A stretch of DNA of 64,000 nucleotides, from NCBI GenBank assembly GCA_024529925.1, contig JAFEUB010000912.1, positions 972,501 through 1,036,500 on the forward strand, in the 5' to 3' direction. Each line of letters starts with the position of its first letter. Positions within the stretch are counted from its first letter, which is position 1. A program made the translations under genes and the position numbers. This document shows positions 28,126 through 39,467 of the stretch, piece after piece. The notes below the pieces were generated by a model. It was not told the DNA's origin, did no database searches, and saw nothing but the letters and a program-made list of their open reading frames with translations. The DNA is from Ophthalmolycus amberensis (Eukaryota; Chordata; Actinopteri; Perciformes; Zoarcidae).

Positions 28126-30204
28126 ATGTTCTTCCTTGTCAGTTGTTTTGCTCTTGTGGTCTCTGCACTGGGTGAGTGACTGGCGGTTTACCAACAGATG
28201 CATTATCTGTAGAGCATTTCAATTAGATTGTAAAATAAACAATGCACAGTATTCCTGGTATATATGCCCTGTTGTGGGACAAGCAGATACATTTTCAATT
28301 GTGTGATTTGGCCTCAGGGTGTGGAGTACCTACTATCAAGCCCCAAGTGAGTGGATACAACAAGATTGTCAATGGGCAGAATGCGGTGTCTGGGTCCTGG
28401 CCTTGGCAGGTTTCTCTTCAGGTAACCTAAGTTATGCAACTTCCAATCGCTACAATCTCAACCCCTTGTGTAATTCAGAAAATCTCATGAAGAATATGCA
28501 TTTTCTCACTTCTAGGATGGTCGTGGATTCCACTTCTGTGGAGGATCCCTGATCAACCAGTACTGGGTTGTCACTGCCGCTCACTGCCGTGTGTCGTAAG
28601 TAATGTTGTGTTGTCCCACATCCACATGAGCAAAAGCCCAACATTGCCATCTCTGAGATCTCTCCTCTGTCTGTTTTTGTTCCCACCAGTTCTAGAAGCC
28701 ACCGTGTTATCCTGGGAGAACATGATCGTCAGAGCAATAGTGAGCAAATTCAGGTCAAGTCAATTTCCAGGGTAAGCAACGCCATAACACATACGAAATG
28801 TCATTCTTACATTGAATTAGACATTTCCTGGGTAGATTTGTCATTACAAAATGACATTATATTTGCTAATGATATATGCTCACGTCTCCATCCAGGCCAT
28901 CACTCACCCGTACTACAACGCCCAGAACTTCAACAACGACATCACCCTCCTGAAGCTGTCATCCCCAGTGCAGATGTCATCCCGTGTGTCTCCTGTGTGC
29001 CTGGCCTCCTCCAGCAACAACATCCCCTCTGGAACCACATGTGTCACCACTGGGTGGGGCAAGACCGGCCAAACCTGTGAGTGAGCGATTACTTTATAAG
29101 TCTTACACACAAGGTAAATACACAAACAGATGTTCCATTTCCACAAAGGAAAACTATAAAGGCACTGCTGAATATCCACCGTACTTCCCTAAGAACAATG
29201 TAGAATATTTATTGATGCAGCTATCGCCTCACTTCCATTTCTTCTCCGTTCTCAGCAAGCCCCCGCTACCTCCAGCAGACTGCCCTGCCTCTGCTCACCC
29301 CTGCTCAGTGCAAGCAGTACTGGGGTTACAACAGAATCAGTGATGCCATGATCTGTGCTGGTGCTTCTGGAGTGTCTTCCTGTCAGGTAACAACCATTGC
29401 AACGCCTGAAATGCAGTTTTTTTTTTTTATTCTTCAAAACAACAATAAGCTTCAAGTTGGTTATGAACCAATTATTCATTATGAATTAATGATGACATTT
29501 TACACATTTGCAAAAGACAAATTATTTGCTGATGTATCACAAATGTAAGTCATCCTTAAGCATTAGTAGTTAATGATTAACAAATGATAAAGGATAAAGC
29601 AGGTCGTCCTTGAACCACCAACCTTGTGGTTAAAGGACGAGGATCTCGGGCTCATCCTGTCTGCATGTCTCAAGTGTCCTTGAGCTCGATATTGAACCCA
29701 AAGTTGCTCCCCAGGCGCTTTACAGCCCCTGCTGCACTGCTCCTAATGCTTAGCATGGGTTAAATGCAGAGGTCAAATTTCATGTATGGACTTGTAAATT
29801 TGACCATTGAATTTAAAGTTAGTGTCACTAAAAGTGTTTTATCTTCTCACTCAACAAAGTTCTTGTTGCATATCTGTTTCCTGTTTTTGTGTAGATTTTA
29901 GAGTAACGCAACGCCATCCTGTATAAAGCTGTACATAACCTCTTCTCAATGTGTTAATATCAAGCAATGTCAATTATATTACATTAGAGTACCCCATGCA
30001 TGCTCTTAAAAGCCATTTTGATACACATTTGTCTAATTTCAGGGGGACTCTGGTGGCCCTCTGGTCTGTGAGAACAGTGGAGCGTGGTCCCTTGTGGGTA
30101 TCGTGTCCTGGGGAACCTCGAACTGCAACGTGCGCACCCCTGCAGTGTATGCTCGTGTGTCCTACCTACGAAGCTGGATCGACCAGACTGTTGCTTCCAA
30201 CTAA
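28126..30204 (+). CDS. ctrl: chymotrypsin-like protease (chymotrypsinogen)
   Basis: Seven exons: 28126-28171, 28318-28421, 28516-28595, 28690-28771, 28896-29076, 29256-29386 and 30043-30204; 261 residues, all phases fit. Signal peptide MFFLVSCFALVVSAL, then a chymotrypsinogen-type propeptide starting CGVP and an activation site K31|IVNG. Catalytic triad: H73 (TAAHC), D119 (NNDITLL), S211 (GDSGGP). The specificity-pocket residue six before the catalytic Ser is Ser205 (VSSCQGDSGG), so cleavage after large hydrophobic residues is expected. It is a secreted pancreatic zymogen. The last intron carries a SINE-like repeat with a small internal inversion. The last intron and last exon were copied twice downstream together with the GPCR genes. 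AATAAA at 30366. Confidence 0.93.
29601..29806. repeat. SINE-like repeat, unit A (in last ctrl intron)
   Basis: A dispersed fish repeat with the phrases TCAAGTGTCCTTGAGCTCG, TTGAACCCAAAGTTGCTCCC and GGTTAAATGCAGAGG. The same repeat opens units B and C of the duplication. In this copy the tRNA-like head is locally inverted (29612-29633). Confidence 0.7.
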
Positions 30205-30507
30205 CATGCATACAAAGAAAATCGTCAATGCAGATGCATCATCCTGCTAATCACAGTGATCAATGAGTGATTCTACACAGCATCAATATAAGCTGTCACA
30301 AGGATCCTACTATTTCTATTGGCTTTGAATGGTAGCAACCATGTACTGCTTTGTTTGGTGCATGCAATAAATGATCCATAAAATATATAACTTTTAATAA
30401 CACCAGTGTTGGTTTTCATGTTTTACATTCATGTCAGCCTGATAAGATGGCGTGTTGCACATTCTGTGTGTAGTGTGTGTGTTTGTGTGTGTGTGTGTGT
30501 GTGTTCG

Positions 30508-30539
<32 letters not shown>

Positions 30540-31006
30540 TGTGTGTGTGTGTGTAGGACAAGTGTATGTGTAATTGGGGGTGAAAGGTGAAAAGCAGGAC
30601 TGTGCAGCATACAACAAAGATGCTACAAAAAACAAATAAAAAGCAGTTTAAGAGGTTTTGAGTTAGATAGCCACCGGGGGTTTGAAAAAAAACTTTTCGT
30701 TTAAGAAATATAAAACATAAGAGTCTTGCAATAAATAATACCCTTGTAAAGCTGACATCAACTTCTATTGAGACTGAATGATGCTTATCCAGCTCACGTA
30801 ATGTTCAGATCATACGGTCCTGTTGGATTGCATTACATTCTATGGTGTTCTTGTTATTTTGTCCACTCCCTGTCCCTGGCTTGATGCCTTTTTGCAAGAT
30901 AATGACAACAGAAGAAGTATTGTTTCATTGGCTGCTGCTTGAACTGAGAAGGAGGAATAATCAAAGACAGATTGGGTCAAGTCACAACCAGATAGATCAA
31001 CTTAGA
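30205..31006. other. ctrl 3' UTR, GT/GTGC microsatellite and GPCR-A 5' flank
   Basis: A compound GT and GTGC repeat lies at about 30468-30554. From about 30809 the sequence (beginning CGGTCCTGTTGGATTGC) is repeated upstream of each GPCR copy and probably contains their promoter. Confidence 0.7.
30468..30554. repeat. compound (GT)n/(GTGC)n microsatellite
   Basis: GT repeats flank about eight GTGC units. The matching position in unit C (about 39155-39208) has GT repeats around a G run instead. Confidence 0.9.
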
Positions 31007-32519
31007 ATGAAGACAGACTCTCGCTGCACCAGAAAAATGCTGACTGGTAAGATACTTTCATATAATTGCATTGCTTTTAGATTACGCACGTAACAGAAAA
31101 GGTGGTATATCATTTCTTACCAAACGGATCTGAAATTAGGATGCATAAACCATATTTTTTAGTTAATAGGTAATATTTTCTTGGCACAACAGCAATTGAG
31201 TGCATTGGGTGAAAAGTTAACTTGCAATTTAGTACATAGTACTATATGACTACTTTATCCAACTTAAGACTAAAGTGGGAGTTATTATAGAATATGTACC
31301 AGGACGGAAGCATTCTAACACAAAATAATAAAAACTACCAACCAGCATACAGTCAATAAAGACAGATCATTTACGCTTTCTGGTTATAAAAGTGATTCAA
31401 TTATCTGTTTCTCAATGCATATTGTAGATTGTGTTGAAGATACTAATGTCTGTATTTGCACATTTATTGTTTTGTTCAATAGATAACATCACCAACATCA
31501 CCACTGCGCCTCAACCAGCTGGGGTAGATGGGGTTTTAAAAAAAGTGCAAATGGTGGCCCTGGTCCTCTACTGCGTGATATTTATGGCTGGGACTCTGGG
31601 CAACGGTGTGGTCATCTATGTGACAGGCTGCAGGATGAAGAGAACAGTCCACTCAGTTTGGTTTCTCAACTTGGCTTTGGCTGACTTCCTCTTTACAGCC
31701 TTCATGATTTTCAAGATCATTTCTACCTCTCAGGAGCACCAATGGCAATTTGGACAATTCATGTGCAAGCTCTTCTACTTTGTGAGTTTAGTCAACATGT
31801 TTGCAAGTGTCTTTCTTCTGGCAGCCATAAGTCTGGACCGTTGCCTGTTGATCTGTGTGGTGGTGTGGGCACACAACAAGCGCACCGTTCGCAAAGCCCA
31901 GGTCATATGCGTTGTCATCTGGATGACTGCTGCGGTCTGCAGCACCCCTGATGCCACCTTTCGGCAGCTTGTGTTCGGAGAGGGGACAATTCACTGTTCT
32001 TATTTTGTACCCACACCATTTTGGAGTCTCTACATGTTTCGCTTTGTCATGGGCTTCCTCATCCCTTTCCTGGTAATATTGCTCTCTTATGTGGCCATAG
32101 GTGTTCGTACAGGGCGCATGCAGACGACCAGGAAACAGAGATCTCGTCGAATCATTTTCGCTATCATTGTGGCATTCTTTATCTGCTGGTTGCCAATACA
32201 CATTATGTATATCATAGATGTATATGCCCTGACTAACCCAGATCTCAAGAAGATTGTTGAAATTGGGGCTCCTCTGGCTCATAGCCTAGCTTTTATGAAC
32301 AGCTGCCTGAACCCCATTCTCTATGTTTTCATGTGTGATGAATTCCAGAAGAAGCTCAAGCGGTCCATATGCTTTGTCCTAGAGAGTGCCCTGGCAGAGG
32401 ACAACATGTCATTTATGTCTTCTCGCAGCTTGACGTCACACTTTTCTCGGGTAACCCGGAAGTCTGACTCTACTGCACCCGTGGAGAGGCAAGGCACATC
32501 CACTTCTTTGAACTCATAA
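31007..32519 (+). CDS. chemoattractant-type GPCR, copy A (PTGDR2/CMKLR1-like)
   Basis: Two exons: 31007-31046 (MKTDSRCTRKMLT plus one base) and 31483-32519, joined in phase at an aspartate codon; 358 residues. The N-terminus has NIT glycosylation sites. Seven hydrophobic helices follow, with GTLGNGVVIYV (TM1), LNLALADFLF (TM2), the paired cysteines MCKLFYF and IHCSYF, DRC in place of DRY (SLDRCLLI), FFICWLPIHI (TM6) and NSCLNPILYVFM (TM7). DRC and the tail phrase VLESALAEDNMS resemble PTGDR2; TVNSVWFLNLA-type TM2 text resembles CMKLR1/FPR. It probably couples to Gi and guides leukocyte migration; the ligand is unknown. The stop TAA falls 14 codons earlier than in copy C although the extra codons remain readable behind it. 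An ATG in frame upstream of exon 2 (31431) lies in intron and is not conserved between copies. Confidence 0.85.
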
Positions 32520-33518
32520 GAAAGCAAAGTGGTCATCACTGTGGAGCGAGAGAGAGAGACGGGGAGCACTGATTAGGACTGCCATCACAGGACGTGTAAA
32601 TCTAATGTGTCCGCATCAAACTTAGGGAGAAAAGAGCACAAACATGTTACAAATGACATGTTGAATTGATTTGGTCAGTACATCTGTGAATAGAAACAAA
32701 ATTGTTTAAATATTTGCTATGTGTGATTTCAGTGGGTTTATTTTGGATTACGGCGACTAATACTCGCAATCAGGTGTTTTCAATTATGGTTGATAAAACA
32801 TCCTCATTGACTCCCTTGTTACTTATGTTGCACCTGTTACAACTTTCACCTTTTTATTACTAGTACATGCAGTTTGATGACATCACACAGCTCCCAATAT
32901 CTCAGGTCTAATCAGCCAGAATAATTGAAAACACCTGTGTGGGTGTGCTGTGGCTTTAAGATGGAAATATCAAGTTCTACTTTTGTAACAATGATTTATT
33001 TTGTACCATGAAACTGTAACCTAAAAAAGCATATGTATTTAAAAAAAAAAAGCTATATGTATTTCAATACAGTGAATAAAAACTTAATTTTGATGAGATG
33101 TTCTCTTCCTTCTACATGACATACACTAATGCACACTGCTCACCAGATAGAGTTTTATCTTACAGGATACCTATCTGACAGGAACGTACTCTGTAAATCA
33201 GACCACTCTCAGATGACTTGAAAACACACCGTGAATCAAAAGTATTAGTTCACAACAAGGAAATGAAGAAGAAAATACCACCATGAACCATGATTGTTTG
33301 ACGCACTTATTCATAGTATATTGTTCCTTATCTCATGAAAAACTATTTTTGTTGTATACTGTCTCACAGCAAATGAACTGGGATGGTTCCTAGTCATTAA
33401 CTATCTTGTGCACAAAGGGTACTTTGTATGCGTTCCTCAATTTGAAACATAAAAGCTTCTGATATCACAACAGCACTGACTCCTCTATTATGCATTCTTG
33501 ACAAAAATTTGAATTAAC
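32520..33518. other. GPCR-A 3' UTR and end of unit A
   Basis: Includes the fossil 14-codon C-terminal extension directly after the stop, an AATAAA at 33075, and flank that is almost identical after copies B and C. The unit ends at GAATTAA, where the SINE of unit B begins. Confidence 0.7.
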
Positions 33519-33704
33519 CACAAGGTTGGTGGTTCGATCTCAGGCTCATCCTGTCTGCATGTCTCAAGTGTCCTTGAGCTCGATATTGAACCCAAAGTTG
33601 CTCCCCAGGCGCTTTACAGCCCCTGCTGCACTGCTCCTAATGCTTAGCATGGGTTAAATGCAGAGGTACAATTTCATGTATGGACTTGTAAATCAGACCA
33701 TTGA
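33514..33704. repeat. SINE-like repeat at the A/B junction
   Basis: The same repeat as in the last ctrl intron, but cut so that it starts inside the tRNA-like head and joined directly to GPCR-A flank. The B-box-like GGTTCGATCT is visible. This join marks the duplication breakpoint. Confidence 0.7.
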
Positions 33705-33942
33705 ATTTAAAGTTAGTGTCACTAAAAAGTGTTTTATCGTCTCACTCAACAATGTTCTTGCTGCATATCTGTTTCCTGTTTTTGTGTTGATTTTAGATTA
33801 ACCCAATGCCAGCCCACATCCTGTATAAAGCTGTACAGAACCTAATCTCAATGCATTAATATCAAGCAATGTCAATTATATTGTATTCTATTAGATTGCA
33901 TGCTCTTAAAAGCCATTTAGATACACATTTGTCTTATTTCAG

Positions 33943-34045
33943 GGGGACTCTGGTGGCCCTCTGGTCTGTGAGAACAGTGGAGCGTGGTCCCTTATAGGTA
34001 TCGTGTCCTGGGGTACCTCGAACTGCAACGTGCGCACCCCTGCAG
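33943..34045 (+). pseudogene. ctrl last-exon fragment, unit B
   Basis: Matches the last ctrl exon from GGGGACTCTGGTGGCCC to CCTGCAG, with the acceptor kept, but stops abruptly and is fused to LINE sequence. No upstream ctrl exons exist here. Confidence 0.9.
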
Positions 34046-34633
34046 ATCCAGGAGACGGTGGACGCGTTAACCCCCCCCCCCCCACCCGCAGCTTCTCACT
34101 CAGCAGCAGTGGTTGGATGGTGTTGAATGCACTGGAGAAGTGTTTGCAGAGGTGTTTGTGAGGTGAGGGGTGTGGAGGAGACAGATGAGGGCTGTGAACT
34201 AATATTGAAGAAACAAGTTAGCTCGTTTGCCCTCACCAGGGAGCCCCCTGGTTGTCTCCCTCCAATCTTGAAGCCAGTTATCTGCTTCATCCCGGTCCAC
34301 ACCTCCCTCACGTTGTTCTGCTGGTCTCCAGCTTCCTCCTGTAAGAGTCCTTGCCCTCCCTGAGCTTCACCTTCAGGTCGCGCTGAACTCTCCTGAGCTC
34401 GTCCCTCTCCCCAGACCTGAAAGCTGCTTTCTTCTTATTAAGAAAAGCTTTCAGGTCACTGGTGATCCATGGCTTGTTGTTAGGGAAGCAGCGTACAGTC
34501 CGGGATGGAATGGTGGTTTGTTCACAGAATTTAATGTATTCTGTGATGCAGTCCATCATGCTGTTGATGTCCTCCCCATGTGGTCCACACAGCACATCCC
34601 AATCCGTTGACTCAAAGCAGTCCTGCAGTCCTG
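34046..34633 (-). mobile_element. Rex1/CR1-like LINE fragment, unit B
   Basis: On the minus strand it encodes FPNNKPWITSDLKAFLNKKK and, after a shift, MREVWTGMKQITGF, the linker region before the reverse transcriptase of Rex1-type fish LINEs. A long C run lies near its right end. It is the same insertion as in unit C but lacks the part encoding the RT core and the 3' tail. Confidence 0.75.
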
Positions 34634-34832
34634 CATACGGTCCTGTTGGATTGCATTACATTCTATGGTGTTCTTGTTATTTTGTCCACTCCCTGTCCTT
34701 GGCCTTAATGCCTTTTTGCAAGATCATGACAACATTATAAGTACTGTTTCATTGGCTGCTGCTTGAACTGAGAAGGAGGAGTATTCAAAGAGAAATTGAA
34801 TAAAAGCAGAACCAGATAGAGATCAACTTAGA

Positions 34833-37500
34833 ATGAAGACAGACTCTCGCTGCACCAGGAAAATGTTGACTGGTAAGATACTTTTCATATAAGTGCATTG
34901 CTTTTAGATTGCATTAACAGAAAAGGTGGTATATCATTTCTTACCAGGCGGATCTGAAATAAGGATGCATAAACCATATTTTTTAGTTAATAGGTAATAT
35001 TTTCTGGGCACAACAGCAATTGAGTGCAATGGGTTAAAAGTTAACTTGCAATTTAGTACATAGTACTATATGACTACTTTATCCAACTTAAGACTAAAGT
35101 GGGAGTTATTATAGAATATGTACCAGGACGGAAGCATTCTAACACAAAATAATAAAAACTACCAACCAGCATACAGTCAATAAAGACAGATCATTTACGC
35201 TTTCTGGTTATAAAAGTGACTCAATTATCTGTTTCTCAATGCATATTGCAGATTGTGTTGAAGATACTAATGCCTATGGAAGCCCATTTCCGCTAGCAGA
35301 AAAAAAAGTTAAAGTTAAAGTTTTTGTTGGCGGAAAAAAGTACTAAAAATAAAAAATAAAAAAAATGCACCAACACTTTTGCTGCATGTAACCATGACAC
35401 TGACCAAATGTTTCCTGTTGCTTTTCAATGAAGGTTACCACCTCAGCCACATCGGTTTTATTCTTTCTACTCCAGAGCTGCTTCTTGCTTAAAATCCTTT
35501 CAAGGGTGCGTTTGCTGAGTACAATCCCACGTGAAGTATTTCTTCTGTTGTAAAGCCACGTTTAAAGTAGTCTTCAATGTACTCACAATCCATTTCTATG
35601 TCAAATGTAGGGTAACCTGCCAAAGAGCTGCTTCTATGACTGTTGTGTTAAAGTATCTCATAATTTCGTCCGAAAAATTCATAATTCAAAGTTATTCTTG
35701 GTCAAAGCCTTTCTATCCTCAAAAGACCTGTTATGATAAGTTATTCATGCTTTTATCACCTCCTACCTGGACTACTGTAATTCTTTGTATGCTGGAATCG
35801 GCAAAACATTTCTATCACGCCTTCAGTTGGTGCAGAACTCTGCAGCGAGACTTTTAACTGGTACTCGCAGACGTGAACACATTTCACCGATCTTAAAATT
35901 ACTTCATTGGCTACCAGTAGAGTACAGAATCAATTTTAAGATGTTATTTGTTTTTAAGTGTTTAAATGTTTAAATGGCGCCGGCCCAGTCTATCTGTCTG
36001 ACCTGCTGCAGCCATATCCACCACCTCGCTCACTAAGATCTCTCGGCCAACAGCTTTTAGTTGTTCCGAAAACAAAAATGACAACCGGTCCTTCTCTGTT
36101 GCTGCCCCTAAACTCTGGAACAACCTTTCCCAGTAGGTTGTCATCCACCTTACCAATGTTTAAAAGCCATTTAAAAACCTATTTATTTTCCCTGGCCTTA
36201 ACATGGCACTTTTGTGTGATTTGTGTCAGTTTGTCTTGATTTTAATGTCACTTACTGATATTAATCCAGTCTTTGATTGGATGACTGCTTATCTACTGTA
36301 TGTCCAGCACTTTGGGCAACCTTTGTTGTATTTTAAAATGTGCTATACAAATACATTTTGATTGATTGATTTTCTTTTTTTGTAACTTAATATTTTTTTT
36401 TTCTGGCGGAAATGGGCTTTCATGAATGTCTGTATTTTCACACCTTTTTTTTTTCAATAGATAACATCACCACTGCGCCTGCGTCTACGATTCAACCAGA
36501 TGGATTAGATGGGGTTAAAAAAAAAGTGCAAATGGTGGCCGTGGTCCTCTACTGCGTGATATTGATGGCTGGGACTCTGGGCAACGGCGTGGTCATCTAT
36601 GTGACAGGCTGCAGGATGAAGAGAACAGTCAACTCAGTGTGGTTTCTCAACTTGGCTTTGGCTGACTTCCTCTTTACAGCCTTCCTGATTTTCAAGATCA
36701 TTTCTACCTCTCAGGCGCACCAATGGCAATTTGGACAATTCATGTGCAAGCTCTTCTACTTTGTGAGTTTAGTCAACATGTTTGCAAGTGTCTTTCTTCT
36801 GGCAGCCATAAGTCTGGATCGTTGCCTGTCGATCTGGGTGGTGGTGTGGGCACACAACAAGCGCACCGTTCGCAAAGCCCAGGTCATATGCGTTGTCATC
36901 TGGATGACTGCTGCGGTCTGCAGCACCCCTGAGGCCACCTTTCGGCAGCTTGTGTTCGGAAACGGGACAATTCACTGTTCTTATTTTGAAACCACACCAT
37001 TTTGGAGTCTCTACATGTTTCGCTTTGTGATGGGCTTCCTCATCCCTTTCCTGGTAATATTTCTCTCTTATGTGGCCATAGGTGTTCGTACAGGGCGCAT
37101 GCAGACGACCAGGAAACAGAGATCTCGTCGAATCATTTTCGCTATCATTGTGGCATTCTTCATCTGCTGGTTGCCAATACACATTATGTATATAATAGAT
37201 TTAAATACCCTGACTAACCCAGATCTCGGGAAGATTGTTCAAATTGGGGGTCCTCTGGCTCATAGCCTAGCTTTTTTGAACAGCTGCCTGAACCCCATTC
37301 TCTATGTTTTCATGTGTCATGAATTCCAGAAGAAGCTCAAGCGGTCCATATGCTTTGTCCTAGAGAGTGCCCTGGCAGAGGACAACATGTCATTTATGTC
37401 TTCTCGCAGCTTGACGTCACACTTTTCTCGGGTGACCCGGAAGTCTGACTCTACTGCACCCGTGGAGAGGCAAGGCACATCCACTTCTTTGAACTCATAA
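34833..37500 (+). CDS. chemoattractant-type GPCR, copy B
   Basis: Exons 34833-34872 (same 13-residue start as copy A) and 36461-37500; 359 residues. Compared with copy A it has an N-terminus DNITTAPASTIQP and scattered changes (VVLYCVILMAG, CHEFQKK, IIDLNTL). The seven-helix core, DRC, paired cysteines and NPILY are intact, and so are both splice sites. The intron has grown to about 1.6 kb through a transposon/LINE insertion at 35273-36424. It ends at the same TAA as copy A, again with the longer C-terminal reading frame preserved beyond the stop. Confidence 0.85.
35273..36424. mobile_element. composite insertion with inverted ends in GPCR-B intron
   Basis: Absent from copy A, whose sequence continues across the site (ACTAATG then TCTGTATT). 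The ends are imperfect inverted repeats (GGAAGCCCATTTCCGC on the left, GCGGAAATGGGCTTTC on the right), flanked by AATG on both sides, which may be the target duplication. The inside carries the L2-like LINE tail described separately. It is either a DNA transposon into which a LINE jumped or one that captured it. Confidence 0.6.
35735..36372 (+). mobile_element. L2-type LINE 3' end, unit B
   Basis: Encodes the C-terminal part of a LINE ORF2: SRLQLVQNSAARLLTGTRRR, LKLLHWLPVEYRINFK, then (after a frame shift) AGPVYLSDLLQPYPPPRSL, and ends in TGATTGATTGATT, the usual L2 3' tail. Dead by frameshifts and 5' truncation. Confidence 0.8.
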
Positions 37501-38498
37501 GAAAGCAAAGTGGTCATCACTGTGGAGCGAGAGAGAGAGACGGGGAGCACTGATTAGGACTGCCATCACAGGATGTGTAAATCTAATGTGTCCGCATCAA
37601 ACTTAGGGAGAAAAGAGCACAAACATGTTACAAATGACATGTTGAATTGATTCGGTCAGTACATCTGTGAATAGAAACAAAATTGTTTAAATATTTGCTA
37701 TGTGTGATTTCAGTGGGTTTATTTTGGATTACGGCGACGAATACTCGCAATCAGGTGTTTTCAATTATGGTTGATAAAACATCCTCATTGACTCCCTTGT
37801 TACTTATGTTGCACCTGTTACAACTTTCACCTTTTTATTACTAGTACATGCAGTTTGATGACATCACACAGCTCCCAATATCTCAGGTCTAATCAGCCAG
37901 AATAATTGAAAACACCTGTGTGGGTGTGCTGTGGCTTTAAGATGGAAATATCAAGTTCTACTTTTGTAACAATGATTTCTTTTGTACCATGAAACTGTAA
38001 CCTAAAAAAAGCATATGTATTAAAAAAAAAAGCTATATGTATTTCAATACAGTGAATAAAAACTTAATTTTGATGAGATGTTCTCTTCCTTCTACATGAC
38101 ATACACTAATGCACACTGCTCACCAGATAGAGTTTTATCTTACAGGATACCAATCTGACAGGAACGTACTCTGTAAATCAGACCACTCTCAGATGACTTG
38201 AAAACACACCGTGAATCAAAAGTATTAGTTCACAACAAGGAAATGAAGAAGAAAATACCACCATGAACCATGATTGTTTGACGCACTTATTCATAGTATA
38301 TTGTTCCTTATCTCATGAAAAACTATTTTTGTTGTATACTGTCTCACAGCAAATGAACTGGGATGGTTCCTAGTCATTAACTATCTTGTGCACAAAGGGT
38401 ACTTTGTATGCGTTCCTAAATTTGAAACATAAAAGCTTCTGATATCACAACAGCACTGACTCCTCTATTATGCATTCTTGACAAAAATTTGAATTAAC
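37501..38498. other. GPCR-B 3' UTR and end of unit B
   Basis: Nearly identical to 32520-33513, including AATAAA at 38055. Confidence 0.7.
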
Positions 38499-38684
38499 CA
38501 CAAGGTTGGTGGTTCGATCTCAGGCTCATCCTGTCTGCATGTCTCAAGTGTCCTTGAGCTCGATATTGAACCCAAAGTTGCTCCCCAGGCGCTTTACAGC
38601 CCCTGCTGCACTGCTCCTAATGCTTAGCATGGGTTAAATGCAGAGATACAATTTCATGTATGGACTTGTAAATCAGACCATTGA
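38494..38684. repeat. SINE-like repeat at the B/C junction
   Basis: Same join as at 33514, so unit C arose from a template that already contained the A/B-type junction. Confidence 0.7.
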
Positions 38685-38922
38685 ATTTAAAGTTAGTGTC
38701 ACTAAAAAGTGTTTTATCTTCTCACTCAACAATGTTCTTGCTGCATATCTGTTTCCTGTTTTTGTGTTGATTTTAGATTAACCCAATGCCAGCCCACATC
38801 CTGTATAAAGCTGTACAGAACCTAATCTCAATGCATTAATATCAAGCAATGTCAATTATATTGTATTCTACTAGATTGCATGCTCTTAAAAGCCATTTAG
38901 ATACACATTTGTCTTATTTCAG

Positions 38923-39064
38923 GGGGACTCTGGTGGCCCTCTGGTCTGTGAGAACAGTGGAGCGTGGTCCCTTATAGGTATCGTGTCCTGGGGCACCTCG
39001 AACTGCAACGTGCGCACCCCTGCAGTGCTTGTGTGCCTTGCGATGCTGGATCGACCAGACTGTT
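38923..39064 (+). pseudogene. ctrl last-exon fragment, unit C
   Basis: Keeps the acceptor and GDSGGPLVCENSG coding, then loses bases after CCTGCAGTG so the frame is broken before the trace of GCTGGATCGACCAGACTGTT. It reaches further than the unit B copy. Confidence 0.88.
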
Positions 39065-39467
39065 GCACATCTGGTGCAACATCCTGGCCGCTAATCACAG
39101 TGATCATATAACTTTTAATAACACCAGTGTTGGTTTTCATGCACCGTCTGTGTGTAGTGTGTGTGTGTGGGGGGGGGGGGGGGGTGTGTGTGTGTGTGTG
39201 TGTGTAGGACAAGTGTATGTGTAATTGTGGGGGAAAGGTGAAAAGCAGGACTGTGCAGCATATAACAAAGACGCTACAAAAAACGAATGAAAAGCAGTTT
39301 AAGAGGTTTTGAGTTAGATAGCCATCGGGGGTTTGAAAAAAAATAAATTTCATTTAAGAAATATAAAACATGAGCGTCTTGCAATAAATAATACCCTTGT
39401 AAAGCTGACTTCAACTTCTATTGAGACTGAATGATGCTTATTCAGCTCAAGTAATTTTCAGATCATA

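Larger units (their letters stand above)
33519..38498 (+). repeat. segmental duplication unit B
   Basis: A tandem copy of the segment running from the last ctrl intron to the GPCR 3' flank. It holds a ctrl last-exon fragment, 5'-end LINE debris, a complete GPCR gene and an intron insertion. The end sequence matches the end of unit A almost base for base. Confidence 0.9.

Noticed and set aside
31431..31482. In-frame hydrophobic N-terminus (MLKILMSVFAHLL) ahead of GPCR-A main exon, with similar ones in B and C
   Set aside because: Not conserved between copies, crosses a good acceptor (TTCAATAG), and the identical upstream 13-codon exon joins in phase instead.
31742..31957. Open frames on both strands inside each GPCR main exon
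   Set aside because: They are shadows of the conserved receptor frame; their similarity between copies only reflects the duplication.
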